A stretch of 64,000 nucleotides of DNA from NCBI RefSeq assembly GCF_014656545.1, contig NZ_BNDS01000021.1, forward strand, positions 361-64,360, read 5' to 3'. The translations under genes were made by a program, and so were the position numbers. Below, piece by piece: positions 46,447 to 55,692 of this stretch (position 1 is its first letter; each line of letters opens with the position of its first letter). The stretch comes from Neobacillus kokaensis (lineage in GTDB: Bacteria > Bacillota > Bacilli > Bacillales > Cytobacillaceae). The notes beneath the pieces are model-generated. The model did no database searches and was not told where the DNA came from. It saw nothing but the letters and a program-made list of their open reading frames with translations.

Positions 46447-47043
46447 ATGAATATTGACACACTCTTACATTATTTGGATGCATATGGCTATCTGATTATT
46501 TTCGTCTTTTTATTCTTTGGTATTGTTGGTATTCCTGCACCCGAAGAATCACTCTTATTTTTAATCGGGGTGTTAATTGAACAACATAGTCTGGCATTCT
46601 TACCGGCGGTATTGTCGGCTTTTTTCGGAGCTTTTATTGGAATGCTTTCTGCCTTTGTTGTTGGAAAATACATAGGCAGTCCTTTTATTCATAAATATGG
46701 AAAATATATCGGAATAACCGAAGAACGCTGGGCTAAAGTGAAAATTAAATACATGAGAAATGTCCGTATAACAATCCTGTTCGGATTTTATATGCCTGGG
46801 ATACGGCAAATCAGCCCGTATTTTTCAGGGATTGCCAAAATTTCATTTTTAGAATTCTTGCTTTATTCCAGTTTAGGAACAGTCTTATGGATAGTCCCAT
46901 TTATTTTAGCAGGCTATTATGCTGGTAGTGCTTTCAATATTAATCCAGAGTATGTTCCTTATTTAGGAGTATTATTTTTATTAATCTTTTTACTGTTTGT
47001 TTTCGTAAATTTTTTAAAAAAAAGAAGAGAAAATATTGATTGA
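46447..47043 (+). CDS. DedA-family membrane protein
   Basis: A 198-aa DedA/SNARE-associated protein. Motifs include FLFFGIVGIPAPEESLLFLIG, the re-entrant region FGAFIGMLSAFVVGKYIG and GFYMPGIRQISPYFSGIAKIS with the conserved Arg. DedA proteins flip undecaprenyl phosphate or phospholipids and support envelope homeostasis. It starts 32 bp after the FrnE selenoprotein and may share its transcript. A terminator follows. Confidence 0.87.
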   Translation: MNIDTLLHYLDAYGYLIIFVFLFFGIVGIPAPEESLLFLIGVLIEQHSLAFLPAVLSAFFGAFIGMLSAFVVGKYIGSPFIHKYGKYIGITEERWAKVKIKYMRNVRITILFGFYMPGIRQISPYFSGIAKISFLEFLLYSSLGTVLWIVPFILAGYYAGSAFNINPEYVPYLGVLFLLIFLLFVFVNFLKKRRENID

Positions 47044-47047
47044 AAGA

Positions 47048-47095
47048 GCAGCACCTCGAAAGGACAATCCTTTTTGGGGTGCTGCCTTTTTTTTT
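47048..47095 (+). terminator. Rho-independent terminator
   Basis: GCAGCACC and GGTGCTGC, with an inner AAAGGA/TCCTTT pairing, then a long T-run. Confidence 0.85.
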
Positions 47096-47228
47096 ATGTC
47101 CAACTTAAAAATCTCCTGAGCATTACATTAAAAATCAATGAAAATAGAAGTGTTAAAAAATTTGGGTGGTAGATTAAAGGGGTAGAAATCATATAATCGA
47201 TTCCTTTTGGACAGGAGATGAGCCAAAT

Positions 47229-48398
47229 ATGAAAAAGATTTTGTTTTTACCCTTTTTACAAATGCGATCAGGGCATCATCAAGTTGCTGAGGCATTAATG
47301 GATATTGTGAAGAAAGCAAATGAAATTAATGTGAAGAAAATAGACCTATTAAGCTATGCGAATCCACAGCTTGAGAAAATGATTACGAGCGGTTATTTAA
47401 AATGGATTCGTTTTGCGCCAGAAACGTATGATCTTGCTTATAAGAAGTTTTTTTATGCTTCATCACCACATGAACATTCATTTAAATGGTATCATTATTT
47501 CTTTTTAAAAAAAATGGAGCAGCTGTTAAAGGAGGAGAAGCCGGATTTAATTGTTTGTACACATGGTTTCCCGTCCTATCTTCTCAGTCAGTTAAAAAGA
47601 AAGAGAAAGTGTGATGTACCAGTTATGAATGTATATACGGATTTCTTTATCAATAATTTTTGGGGAAGAAAAGAAATTGACTATCATTTACTTCCAAGCC
47701 AGGACGTAAAAGAAGAATTTAGTAAAAAGTATCATATACCGGAACAAAGGATGATTGTTACCGGTATTCCAGTCCATCAGGAAATCACCAAAAACATAAA
47801 GCAGAAAAAACGAGGGAGCAGGCATAAAATATTAATCTCTGGCGGAAATAATGGTTTGGGAGGAATTGTAAAGCTTTTGGAAAAATCGAAGCTATCCTCA
47901 CAATCCGATTTCTATGTCCTATGTGGAAACAACCAGAAATTGTACGATGATATTCTTTCATGGAATGTGGATCATATCAAGCCGCTGTCATACATTTCCT
48001 CAAGGGCAGAAATGAATCAACTGTATGAAGAGATGGACGCGATTGTCACAAAACCAGGCGGGGTCACCATTAGTGAAGTGCTGCAAAAACGGCTGCCAGT
48101 TTTTGTTCAATCCGTACTTCCGGGACAAGAAGAAATTAATCTACAGTATTTAACAGATAAAGGTCTTGTTTTTAAACTAAAGCGTAAAAATTCCTTTGAA
48201 CAAGATTTGCTTAGTTTTTTAAGAGACCCTACTAAAATGAATGAATGGGAACAATCTATCGATGCGTATCAAAAGGGAATCGAAATCGAGGGATCTATGA
48301 AAATTGCGGAAATCATGAACGGAATTTTGGAACATAAATCTCTTAAGCCTGCAAGCCTTAGTGAACAGTCAAAAGTTTATCGGTTGGCAAGAGCATAG
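47229..48398 (+). CDS. GT28 glycosyltransferase, MGDG synthase/UgtP-like
   Basis: A 389-aa glycosyltransferase. The N-terminal MGDG-synthase domain opens KKILFLPFLQMRSGHHQVAEALM. The C-terminal nucleotide-sugar domain has KILISGGNNGLGGI and AIVTKPGGVTISEVLQKRLPVF with VLPGQEEIN, the donor-binding glutamate loop. UgtP-type enzymes add glucose to diacylglycerol to make glycolipid anchors of lipoteichoic acid; this one could act on that or a related lipid. First gene of an envelope-glycan block. Confidence 0.82.
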   Translation: MKKILFLPFLQMRSGHHQVAEALMDIVKKANEINVKKIDLLSYANPQLEKMITSGYLKWIRFAPETYDLAYKKFFYASSPHEHSFKWYHYFFLKKMEQLLKEEKPDLIVCTHGFPSYLLSQLKRKRKCDVPVMNVYTDFFINNFWGRKEIDYHLLPSQDVKEEFSKKYHIPEQRMIVTGIPVHQEITKNIKQKKRGSRHKILISGGNNGLGGIVKLLEKSKLSSQSDFYVLCGNNQKLYDDILSWNVDHIKPLSYISSRAEMNQLYEEMDAIVTKPGGVTISEVLQKRLPVFVQSVLPGQEEINLQYLTDKGLVFKLKRKNSFEQDLLSFLRDPTKMNEWEQSIDAYQKGIEIEGSMKIAEIMNGILEHKSLKPASLSEQSKVYRLARA

Positions 48399-48428
48399 AA
48401 TCATAGTTGTTCGAGGTGAATTGTTAGT

Positions 48429-49121
48429 ATGAACTTTATTATTTTAATACTAATTTTTTTCATATTATTATATACGGCAATACCATATTTTCTATCACGC
48501 GGTTTAGGGTTCAAGGTATTGAAAAGGGTAAAAAATCCTTCAAAAATTGCCTTCACGTTTGATGACGGCCCAGACCCGATTTATACCCCAATCCTGCTGG
48601 ATTTATTGAAGAAAAATAAGGTGAAAGCAACCTTTTTTGTTGTCGGTTCCAAAGCGGAAAAGCATCCTCAGCTGATCCTGCGAATGCATCAAGAAGGCCA
48701 CTTAATCGGGATACACAATTATGTCCACCGTTCGAACTGGTTCATGTCCCCTTTGAAGGTTCGCCAAGGGCTCGAGAATACTGCCAAAATTATCGAAACT
48801 ATTACTGGGGTAAGACCTGTATATTATCGTCCACCTTGGGGAATGCTTAATCTTTTTGATTTTGTTAAAAAAAGCAGATACAAAATCATACTCTGGTCGA
48901 TCATGGCGGAAGATTGGCGGACCTCTGGCGGCAGTGAAAAAATTAAAAAACATCTTTTAAACATTAAAGGCGGGGACATCATCCTGTTGCATGACTGCGG
49001 GGATACCCCGGGTGCCGAGTTAGATGCCCCCAGAAATACAATTAATGCGTTAAAGGATGTATTAAAAACGGTGAAGACAAAGGGATTCACATGTGTACGT
49101 GTGGATGAACTAATACAGTAG
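48429..49121 (+). CDS. Membrane-anchored polysaccharide deacetylase
   Basis: A 230-aa NodB-domain enzyme. An N-terminal helix (ILILIFFILLYTAIPYF) anchors it. The NodB motifs follow: IAFTFDDGPDP (catalytic Asp and metal Asp), HxxxH in GIHNYVHRSNW, RPPWG and LHDCGDTPGAE. It removes N-acetyl groups from peptidoglycan or another glycan outside the membrane, or from a lipid-linked sugar. It lies 30 bp after the glycosyltransferase gene. Confidence 0.85.
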   Translation: MNFIILILIFFILLYTAIPYFLSRGLGFKVLKRVKNPSKIAFTFDDGPDPIYTPILLDLLKKNKVKATFFVVGSKAEKHPQLILRMHQEGHLIGIHNYVHRSNWFMSPLKVRQGLENTAKIIETITGVRPVYYRPPWGMLNLFDFVKKSRYKIILWSIMAEDWRTSGGSEKIKKHLLNIKGGDIILLHDCGDTPGAELDAPRNTINALKDVLKTVKTKGFTCVRVDELIQ

Positions 49122-49178
49122 TCGTAAGTATTAATGAGGAAAATTATTGAAATTAGATGATGAGGGAGAGTTATTCTC

Positions 49179-50183
49179 ATGAAAGGACCTGTTTTAACAA
49201 TTGTTGTTCCGTGTTACAACGAAGAAGAAGTTTTGCCGGAAACTTCGAAACAATTATCAGCAGTATTAACCAAGTTAATCGACGATTACCTGATATCACG
49301 GGAAAGTAAAATCCTTTTTGTAGATGATGGCAGTAAGGACCGGACATGGGCCTTAATTGAAAAAGAGATGGCAATAAATCCATTCGTGAAAGGGTTAAAA
49401 TTAGCAAGAAATGCAGGACATCAGAATGCTCTTTTAGCAGGGCTCGAGACAGCTGCTACACAATCAGATTGTGTGGTTTCCATTGATGCCGACCTTCAGG
49501 ATGATGTCAAAGTTATCCGTACATTTGTGGAAAAATATCGGGATGGCTTTGATGTGGTGTATGGGGTAAGGGATAAACGGGAAACTGATACATTTTTCAA
49601 ACGAGCAACGGCATTAGGATTTTACCGTTTGATGAATAAAATTGGTATCAATTTAATCCCCAATCATGCCGATTTTCGATTAATGAGCAAGCGGGCATTG
49701 AATGAATTATTTAAATATAAAGAAACGAACCTCTTTTTGCGGGGACTCATTCCTCTTGTCGGCTTTCCGACTACGAAAGTTTTCTATGACAGAAAAGAAA
49801 GGTTTGCAGGGGAGAGCAAGTATCCATTGAAAAAAATGCTCGCCTTTGCGTTTGACGGAATCACATCCTTTAGTATTACCCCGATTCGCTTTGTGACTTT
49901 TTTAGGATTTCTAGCAGTAATCATTAGCGCGATGGCCGGCGGATATGCGATTTTTCAAGAACTGGCCGGACATACGGAATCAGGCTGGACATCCATTATG
50001 ATATCCATCTGGTTTGTCGGCGGTTTACAGCTTTTAGCTGCGGGGATTATTGGGGAATATATCGGAAAAATTTATCGTGAAGTGAAGCGGCGTCCAAGGT
50101 ATGCGATTGAAGTAAATGCTTATTCTAATATGGCCCTAGGAAAACAGAGACTGGAAGTACTTACGAATACGGTGGGAAAATGA
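49179..50183 (+). CDS. Family 2 glycosyltransferase, GtrB/DPM1-like
   Basis: A 334-aa polyprenyl-phosphate glycosyltransferase. The GT-A domain shows VVPCYNEEEVL, ILFVDDGSKDRT and SIDADLQDD (metal-binding DxD). Two C-terminal membrane helices (FVTFLGFLAVIISAMAGGYAI and WFVGGLQLLAAGIIGEYIGK) follow. It would make undecaprenyl-phosphate-sugar on the inner face. Its end overlaps the GtrA gene by 4 nt, a classic GtrB-GtrA pairing. Confidence 0.9.
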   Translation: MKGPVLTIVVPCYNEEEVLPETSKQLSAVLTKLIDDYLISRESKILFVDDGSKDRTWALIEKEMAINPFVKGLKLARNAGHQNALLAGLETAATQSDCVVSIDADLQDDVKVIRTFVEKYRDGFDVVYGVRDKRETDTFFKRATALGFYRLMNKIGINLIPNHADFRLMSKRALNELFKYKETNLFLRGLIPLVGFPTTKVFYDRKERFAGESKYPLKKMLAFAFDGITSFSITPIRFVTFLGFLAVIISAMAGGYAIFQELAGHTESGWTSIMISIWFVGGLQLLAAGIIGEYIGKIYREVKRRPRYAIEVNAYSNMALGKQRLEVLTNTVGK

Positions 50184-50599
50184 AATTTACCTTTATTCGC
50201 TTTATTTTAGTAGGTGTTGTCAACACCATAATCGGCTTGTCCGTCATGTTTCTCTTCTATCATATATTCGGACTTTCCTATTGGAAGGCCACCTTTTTAG
50301 GTAATTCAATAGGGGCGTGTATTAGCTATTGTTTAAACCGAAGCTTTACGTTTAAAAGCAATGCTTCAGTTTCAAGTAGTTTGGTTCGATTTGCAGGCGT
50401 TATTTTGTTCTGCTATTTCGTATCCTTTTACATTGGAAAACACGCAGTCCATTTTGTGTTGAATAACACCCATATCTTTTCTGCGACTATTTCAACGGAT
50501 CTTGCGATTTTGGTCAGTACCTGTCTCTATACATTATTAAATTATTGTTTACAAAAGTGGATTGTTTTTCCGCAAAAAAATTTAAAAACATCGGCTTAA
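50180..50599 (+). CDS. GtrA-family flippase
   Basis: A 139-aa protein with four membrane helices. The GtrA signature is FILVGVVNTIIGLSVMFLFY at the N-terminus and CISYCLNRSFTFKS after helix two. GtrA proteins flip the lipid-linked sugar made by GtrB to the outer face. Overlap with the GT2 gene implies coupled translation. Confidence 0.9.
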   Translation: MKFTFIRFILVGVVNTIIGLSVMFLFYHIFGLSYWKATFLGNSIGACISYCLNRSFTFKSNASVSSSLVRFAGVILFCYFVSFYIGKHAVHFVLNNTHIFSATISTDLAILVSTCLYTLLNYCLQKWIVFPQKNLKTSA

Positions 50600-50638
50600 A
50601 AGGACCGATGTTTTTGAATGTAATGAGGAATTGAGAAA

Positions 50639-52318
50639 ATGAAAAGAACTGTTTTTACACGAGAGAGGATTTATTTACTATTCGCCATTACCATTATTAC
50701 CGTTTGGGTTGCACCATACTTTATTCTCGGTGAACATGCTCATATGCGGATTCATGATAATCTGGATTCAAATATTACCTGGTACAAGGTATTAGTCGAC
50801 AGCGGCCAGTTATTTGGTTCCATACAGGCAAACATCCCCCAAATTATGAATGGGGAACTATCAAGAAATGCCTTTTACTCGGAATACTATGGGATTGTCG
50901 AGCTGTTTCGTTTGTTTCCTCCTGTTATTGCCTATGGGCTCAATCAAGCCATTTCACGCACATTCGCCTTTTTAGGCATGTACCTGCTATTAAAGAAATA
51001 TGTGATAAAAGGGAAAAAACAAGGATTTATCATCATCATTTCGGCCTTAGCTTTTGCTTTAACACCATTCTGGCCAAATGGAATGTTAAGTATAGTAGGA
51101 ATGCCGTTAGCATTATGGGCGTTCTTGAATATCCGCAATAATGAGCAAAAGGTGATTAGCATCTTTACCATCACACTATTGCCGTTTTATTCAACCTTTA
51201 TGTTAGGCTTTTTCTTTTTCCTAAGTGCGATGGGGGTATGTTGGCTGGTGGATGTCATTAGGAGCAAAAAGCCGCAGTGGCGTCTGTTTTTCTCGATTGC
51301 CTATATGACGCTGATTTATTTAGCGATTGAATACAGGGAGCTTGCTTCCCTTGTTTTTTCACATGTAGAGACAAACCGCTCAGAGTTTTTTGAATCGAAA
51401 AATAATCTGATGCAAACGATTATGCTAATCTTTAAGAATTATATTGTCGGCCATAATCAGGACCAAACCCTCTTTGGAATCATCATTCTGCCAGTATCTT
51501 TGATTGCCTTAGTGATCGTGCTATTACAAAAAAGCTGGAAGAGGGAAAAACTATTTATCGGGTTACATCTTGCTAACTTTTTGTTATCCGTATGGTATGC
51601 CTTTTGGTGGTATGAAGGATGGGTACCGTTGAAGCAAGAAATTAGTATTTTAAACACGTTTAATTTTTCGCGCTATCATTATTTGCGGCCCATGATTATT
51701 TATGTATTATTTGCGCTATCACTGCAAATCATTTGGCGGTACCATAAAAAATGGCGTATTGCAGCAATGGTTTTTGCGGTGCTGCAGATTGGTGTATTGA
51801 TTCCATCAAACGAACAAATTTGGTATCATCATTCACCGTCATTTGGACAATTTTATGCAGTGAAAGAATTCGCTGATATTAAGAAGTTTATCGGAAAGTC
51901 TGTAGAAGATTATCGAGTTGCAAGCATCGGCCTGCATCCTGCAATCGCACAGTATAACGGGTTGTATACACTTGATACGTACAATAACTTTTATCCATTG
52001 TCCTATAAACAACAATTTCGGAAAATCATTGCACCTGAATTAGCGAAAAATAAAACATTGGAAAGTTATTTTGATCAATGGGGAGGCCGTTGCTATCTCT
52101 TTGTCGATGAATTGGGAAAAAACTATATGTTTTCTAAACATTCTTTGAAAGTCATCCATCACTTGGATATGAATATTCAAGCTTTCAAACAGATGGGGGG
52201 AAAGTATATCTTATCCGCTGTTCCAATTAAGAATGCAAAGGAAAATCATCTTGATTTACTAAAGGTTTTTCAATCAAAAGAAGCGTATTGGAAGATTTAT
52301 TTATACAAGGTTATTTAA
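50639..52318 (+). CDS. Large polytopic membrane protein, GT-C-like (DUF6044/YkoS-like)
   Basis: A 559-aa protein with 10-12 membrane helices and a C-terminal soluble domain. The first extracellular loop has HAHMRIHDNLDSNITWYKVL, with acidic residues typical of GT-C enzymes. Such proteins use lipid-phosphate sugars on the outer face, so it is the natural third partner of the GtrB and GtrA pair next to it. The acceptor is unknown. Relation to B. subtilis YkoS is from context and general appearance. Confidence 0.72.
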   Translation: MKRTVFTRERIYLLFAITIITVWVAPYFILGEHAHMRIHDNLDSNITWYKVLVDSGQLFGSIQANIPQIMNGELSRNAFYSEYYGIVELFRLFPPVIAYGLNQAISRTFAFLGMYLLLKKYVIKGKKQGFIIIISALAFALTPFWPNGMLSIVGMPLALWAFLNIRNNEQKVISIFTITLLPFYSTFMLGFFFFLSAMGVCWLVDVIRSKKPQWRLFFSIAYMTLIYLAIEYRELASLVFSHVETNRSEFFESKNNLMQTIMLIFKNYIVGHNQDQTLFGIIILPVSLIALVIVLLQKSWKREKLFIGLHLANFLLSVWYAFWWYEGWVPLKQEISILNTFNFSRYHYLRPMIIYVLFALSLQIIWRYHKKWRIAAMVFAVLQIGVLIPSNEQIWYHHSPSFGQFYAVKEFADIKKFIGKSVEDYRVASIGLHPAIAQYNGLYTLDTYNNFYPLSYKQQFRKIIAPELAKNKTLESYFDQWGGRCYLFVDELGKNYMFSKHSLKVIHHLDMNIQAFKQMGGKYILSAVPIKNAKENHLDLLKVFQSKEAYWKIYLYKVI

Positions 52319-52330
52319 ACAGGAGATTAC

Positions 52331-52364
52331 AAAACCACCGGCTTTTTCAACGCCGGTGGTTTTG
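52331..52364. terminator. Bidirectional terminator
   Basis: AAAACCACCGGC and GCCGGTGGTTTT form a perfect 12-bp stem over a 9-nt loop between convergent genes. Confidence 0.9.
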
Positions 52365-52370
52365 TATAGT

Positions 52371-52958
52371 TCAAAGACTTTTGCTGTTTACTTTTTCAGT
52401 TGTTTTTGGAACAAGCGGAATTCGATTATACATGTTTATAATTGTATTCGCAATTGGTTCAAGAAATGGACTCAGCTTGAAAACAACGGTACTAATGACT
52501 AACGAAACGATAATACTTCCTAAGATATCAAATGGATAATGATGTCCTACATAGATTCTGGAGAACCCTGTTAAGAAGGCGAACAATAGCATGCCGATTC
52601 CAATTTTTCGATGAACGAATAGGACAGCCAGTGCTAAGGCGAAGGCGCCTGTTGTATGGTCACTTGGAAATGAAGCATCTGCCGCATGTTCCACTAATAG
52701 ATTAACCTTATGTGATACAAACGGCCGAGGTTCTACGTAAATATGACCAATAATGTAGTTCATGAGCAATCCAAGAGCACCGGTAATCGCAGCATAAACG
52801 ACTGTTTTCTTATACTGATCTTTTCCGATAAACCAAATGAGCAGTAAAACAATCGCATAGATTATCAAGGCATTGTTCGTTACACCGGCCATTAATCCAT
52901 CTAAAAATGGATGGTGACCTGCTAAATCATTAATGGATTTAAATAGACTATAATTCAT
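52371..52958 (-). CDS. PAP2-family phosphatase, BcrC-like
   Basis: A 195-aa membrane phosphatase with the motifs EPRPFVSHK, FPSDHTT and SRIYVGHHYPFD. It is probably an undecaprenyl pyrophosphate phosphatase. ATG 52958 (GGGAG upstream) starts MNYSLFKSINDLAG; a longer frame to 53048 lacks a good site. Paralogue of 10423-10959. Its neighbours make lipid-linked sugars, so carrier recycling fits the locus. Confidence 0.84.
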   Translation of the reverse strand: MNYSLFKSINDLAGHHPFLDGLMAGVTNNALIIYAIVLLLIWFIGKDQYKKTVVYAAITGALGLLMNYIIGHIYVEPRPFVSHKVNLLVEHAADASFPSDHTTGAFALALAVLFVHRKIGIGMLLFAFLTGFSRIYVGHHYPFDILGSIIVSLVISTVVFKLSPFLEPIANTIINMYNRIPLVPKTTEKVNSKSL

Positions 52959-53219
52959 AGAGTAGGCTCCCTTTAATTGACATATAGTGATGATTAATGA
53001 AAAAACATAGGAAATAAGGCGAATCTCCCACCAGCTTTCATGATTCAATGATGGATTTTTACCCCAAGTGGGTACCTTAACTATAATAAAGAAAACTAAA
53101 CAGGCAATGAAATAAGCATTAATATTTCATTAAAAAATGAAATGTTTGATATGTAATGTTACATTAAAATAGATAGCTGTAGATGCTATTTGATTATGAT
53201 TGCTACAGGGGGAATAACA

Positions 53220-53933
53220 ATGAAAATTCATATATTAGTGATAGAGGATGAAATTCAAATTGCCCGTGTATTAAAGATGGAGCTGGAATATGAAGGATAC
53301 GATGTGACGGTTGAACATAACGGGAAGGATGGACTGGAAAAGGCCTTGCATAGTGAAATTGATTTAATCCTATTGGATGTGATGCTGCCGAAATTAAGCG
53401 GGATTGAGGTGTTAAGAAGATTACGAAAGGAGAAGGAGGACATTCCTGTGATTCTCTTAACCGCCCGTAATACTACGTTTGATAAGGTAGCTGGCCTTGA
53501 CCAAGGTGCTAATGACTATGTGACAAAGCCATTTGAGATTGAAGAATTATTAGCAAGAATCCGTTCTTGCCTCCGCCATTATTCAAAAAATGGGCAGAAG
53601 GAAGATTCCGCTATTTTTTCAGTAGGGGATTTAGAGGTTGATACTGAGACGAGAGAAGTGACAAGGGCAGGTACTTCTATCACCTTAACTCCAAAGGAAT
53701 ATGACCTGCTGATGTATTTAATTGTCAATAAAAATAAAGTGGTCACAAGGGAAAGTATTCTTCTGAATGTATGGGGCTACGATTATGAGGGAGAAACGAA
53801 TGTGATCGATGTGTTTATCCGGCATTTGCGAAAAAAAATAGAAGAAGGTTTTTCAACTTCGCTCATTACCACTGTTAGAGGCATCGGCTATACCATAAAG
53901 GAGACCGAAGATGAGGATCACATTAAAAATTAA
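53220..53933 (+). CDS. OmpR-family response regulator
   Basis: A 237-aa response regulator. The receiver has acidic residues ED at 9-10, phospho-Asp53 in LILLDVMLP, Thr in LLTAR and Lys in YVTKPF. The C-terminal winged helix (LTPKEYDLLMYLIVNKNKVVTRESI in parts; VIDVFIRHLRKKI) binds DNA. GGGGG precedes ATG 53220; a longer frame begins at 53190. It overlaps the kinase gene by 23 nt. Adjacent to a YkoS-like gene, as B. subtilis ykoGH lies near ykoST, so it may control this block. Confidence 0.92.
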   Translation: MKIHILVIEDEIQIARVLKMELEYEGYDVTVEHNGKDGLEKALHSEIDLILLDVMLPKLSGIEVLRRLRKEKEDIPVILLTARNTTFDKVAGLDQGANDYVTKPFEIEELLARIRSCLRHYSKNGQKEDSAIFSVGDLEVDTETREVTRAGTSITLTPKEYDLLMYLIVNKNKVVTRESILLNVWGYDYEGETNVIDVFIRHLRKKIEEGFSTSLITTVRGIGYTIKETEDEDHIKN

Positions 53934-55284
53934 TCTATTAACAACCGCATGGATGTTGTTCATCTTAATTTTGATTAATATTGTTGTCTTCATTTTATTT
54001 ATGAGAACAACCGTAAATATGGAAAAGGATATGGCGTTTCAAAAGGCAGGGGATATCATTAAAAACATCCGTACCAATGATACGCCTGACCAAATCAAAA
54101 GTGAATTAAAGGATAATTTAACCGAGGATTCCTATATTCGAATCCTGCAGCCTGATGGACGAATCCTTTATGAAGTAACGAATGAAAAGGAATTAGTCAA
54201 AAAAGTAAAAGGGAAATTTGTAAAAACCCAGGAATCTGAAAGAAAATTATTAGTGATAGAAGGTGAGGAAAAGCAGGTGTTAATCGTTCGTGTCCCAATC
54301 CCAAATGGCCCCCTGCTAAATGGGAGCTTGGAAATTGGAGAGGAATTAACCGGCTTAGAATCAAGGAAAGACATCCTTTTATGGATTCTTGGGGTCAGCA
54401 CGGTGTTAGCTGCTATTTTATCATTGCTCAGCGGCAGATGGTTGTCGAATATCATTATGCGGCCGATTTCCAATATGATTAATACGATGGAAGATATTGA
54501 ACGAAGCGGTGTACCAAAGAAGATTTCGCTTCATAATGATTCGAAGGATGAACTTCAAACATTGGCGAATACGTTTAACCGGATGATTGACAGGCTGGAG
54601 GATAACTTTGAAAAACAGTCCCAATTTGTTTCTGATGCCTCCCATGAGTTGAAGACGCCGTTGACCGTTATTAAGAGCTATGCGAATTTGTTAAGACGGC
54701 ATGGGCTTGAAGATAAAGAAATGGCTGATGAAGCGCTCCAAGCGATTCACTCTGAAGCTACCAGAATTCAAAAAATGACAGAAACTTTTTTAGATGTAGC
54801 CTCATTAGAAAAAGAAGTAGAATTGGACATGGATGTAGTCAATCTTGTAACGTTATGCCAAGCCATTTTAAAACAGCTAAAAGAAGTATATAAAAGAGAA
54901 ATCACTCTTCATTACGAGCAATCACCCCTCCTTATAATGGCGGATGAATTAAAAATCAAGCAGGTCATCATTATTTTACTTGATAATGCTATGAAATATA
55001 GTAATGAAAAAATTGATGTTTTCTTAGAAAAGAATGATATGAATGCCATTTTTCGCGTGAAAGATTATGGTATCGGCATTCCAGGTGATGAGATTGAGAA
55101 TATTTTTGAACGATTTTACCGTGTGGATAAAGCACGGAGCCGGGAAACTGGCGGTTCTGGTTTAGGGCTTCATATTGCAAAACGAATCATGAAGTTACAC
55201 AAGGGTGAAATCAAAATAAAAAGTAAAGAAGGGGAAGGGACTGAAGTAGAATTGCTTTTACCTGCAAGTTTGGAAATAGTATAA
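53911..55284 (+). CDS. Sensor histidine kinase
   Basis: A 457-aa kinase. TM1 (about 8-31), an extracytoplasmic sensor of about 125 residues, TM2 (LLWILGVSTVLAAILSLLSG), HAMP, HisKA with SDASHELKTPLTVI, and HATPase with N-box IILLDNAMKYSN, GIGIPGDEIENIF and GGSGLGLHIAKRI. It pairs with the regulator upstream. Length is like YkoH/YclK kinases. The signal is not evident. Confidence 0.93.
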   Translation: MRITLKINLLTTAWMLFILILINIVVFILFMRTTVNMEKDMAFQKAGDIIKNIRTNDTPDQIKSELKDNLTEDSYIRILQPDGRILYEVTNEKELVKKVKGKFVKTQESERKLLVIEGEEKQVLIVRVPIPNGPLLNGSLEIGEELTGLESRKDILLWILGVSTVLAAILSLLSGRWLSNIIMRPISNMINTMEDIERSGVPKKISLHNDSKDELQTLANTFNRMIDRLEDNFEKQSQFVSDASHELKTPLTVIKSYANLLRRHGLEDKEMADEALQAIHSEATRIQKMTETFLDVASLEKEVELDMDVVNLVTLCQAILKQLKEVYKREITLHYEQSPLLIMADELKIKQVIIILLDNAMKYSNEKIDVFLEKNDMNAIFRVKDYGIGIPGDEIENIFERFYRVDKARSRETGGSGLGLHIAKRIMKLHKGEIKIKSKEGEGTEVELLLPASLEIV

Positions 55285-55351
55285 AGTATTTTGGCTGACA
55301 TGTTCCCCCAGATTGTAAGGAATCTTGTCGTTTAAAAAAATGGTTCAGGGG

Positions 55352-55380
55352 TTGCTTATTTTTTTAATTCGTTGTAGAAT
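55352..55380 (+). promoter_or_regulatory. Promoter of the T-box/leuA transcript
   Basis: TTGCTT (55352-55357), a 17-nt spacer and TAGAAT (55375-55380), just upstream of the T-box leader. Confidence 0.6.
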
Positions 55381-55404
55381 AAGAAAAATCAAAAGATTCT
55401 AACG

Positions 55405-55650
55405 TGATAAAACACGATGATTGGGAGTATTAAGGAACATTTGTTGTTTAGAGAGCTGTCGGCTGGTGAAAGACAGTCAATAAATTCCCCAACTCGCCCA
55501 GGAGTGGTAAGGCTGATATGTAGGTCTTAACGGTCGACTGCCGTAATCGAGTCGTAAAGTGGATTCGTTTTATTTTTAAACGAATCAAAAAGAGTGGTAC
55601 CACGTAGGCAAAGCCTGTCGTCTCTTATGAGATGATGGGCTTTTTTATTT
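55405..55650 (+). promoter_or_regulatory. T-box riboswitch leader
   Basis: The T-box sequence AGAGTGGTACCACG lies at 55591-55604 and is followed by a terminator hairpin (AAGCCTGTCGTCTC/GAGATGATGGGCTT) with a T-run. Upstream, GATGATTGGGAGTA and GGCTGGTGAAAGACAG are typical of stem I and its distal loop. A CTC at 55493-55495 is a candidate leucine specifier but is not proven. Uncharged tRNA would open the terminator and turn on the 2-isopropylmalate synthase gene. It fills the 408-bp gap after the kinase gene. Confidence 0.9.
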
Positions 55651-55692
55651 TTTAAAAAAATAGGACGTAATATAAAAAGGTGGTTGGATGAT

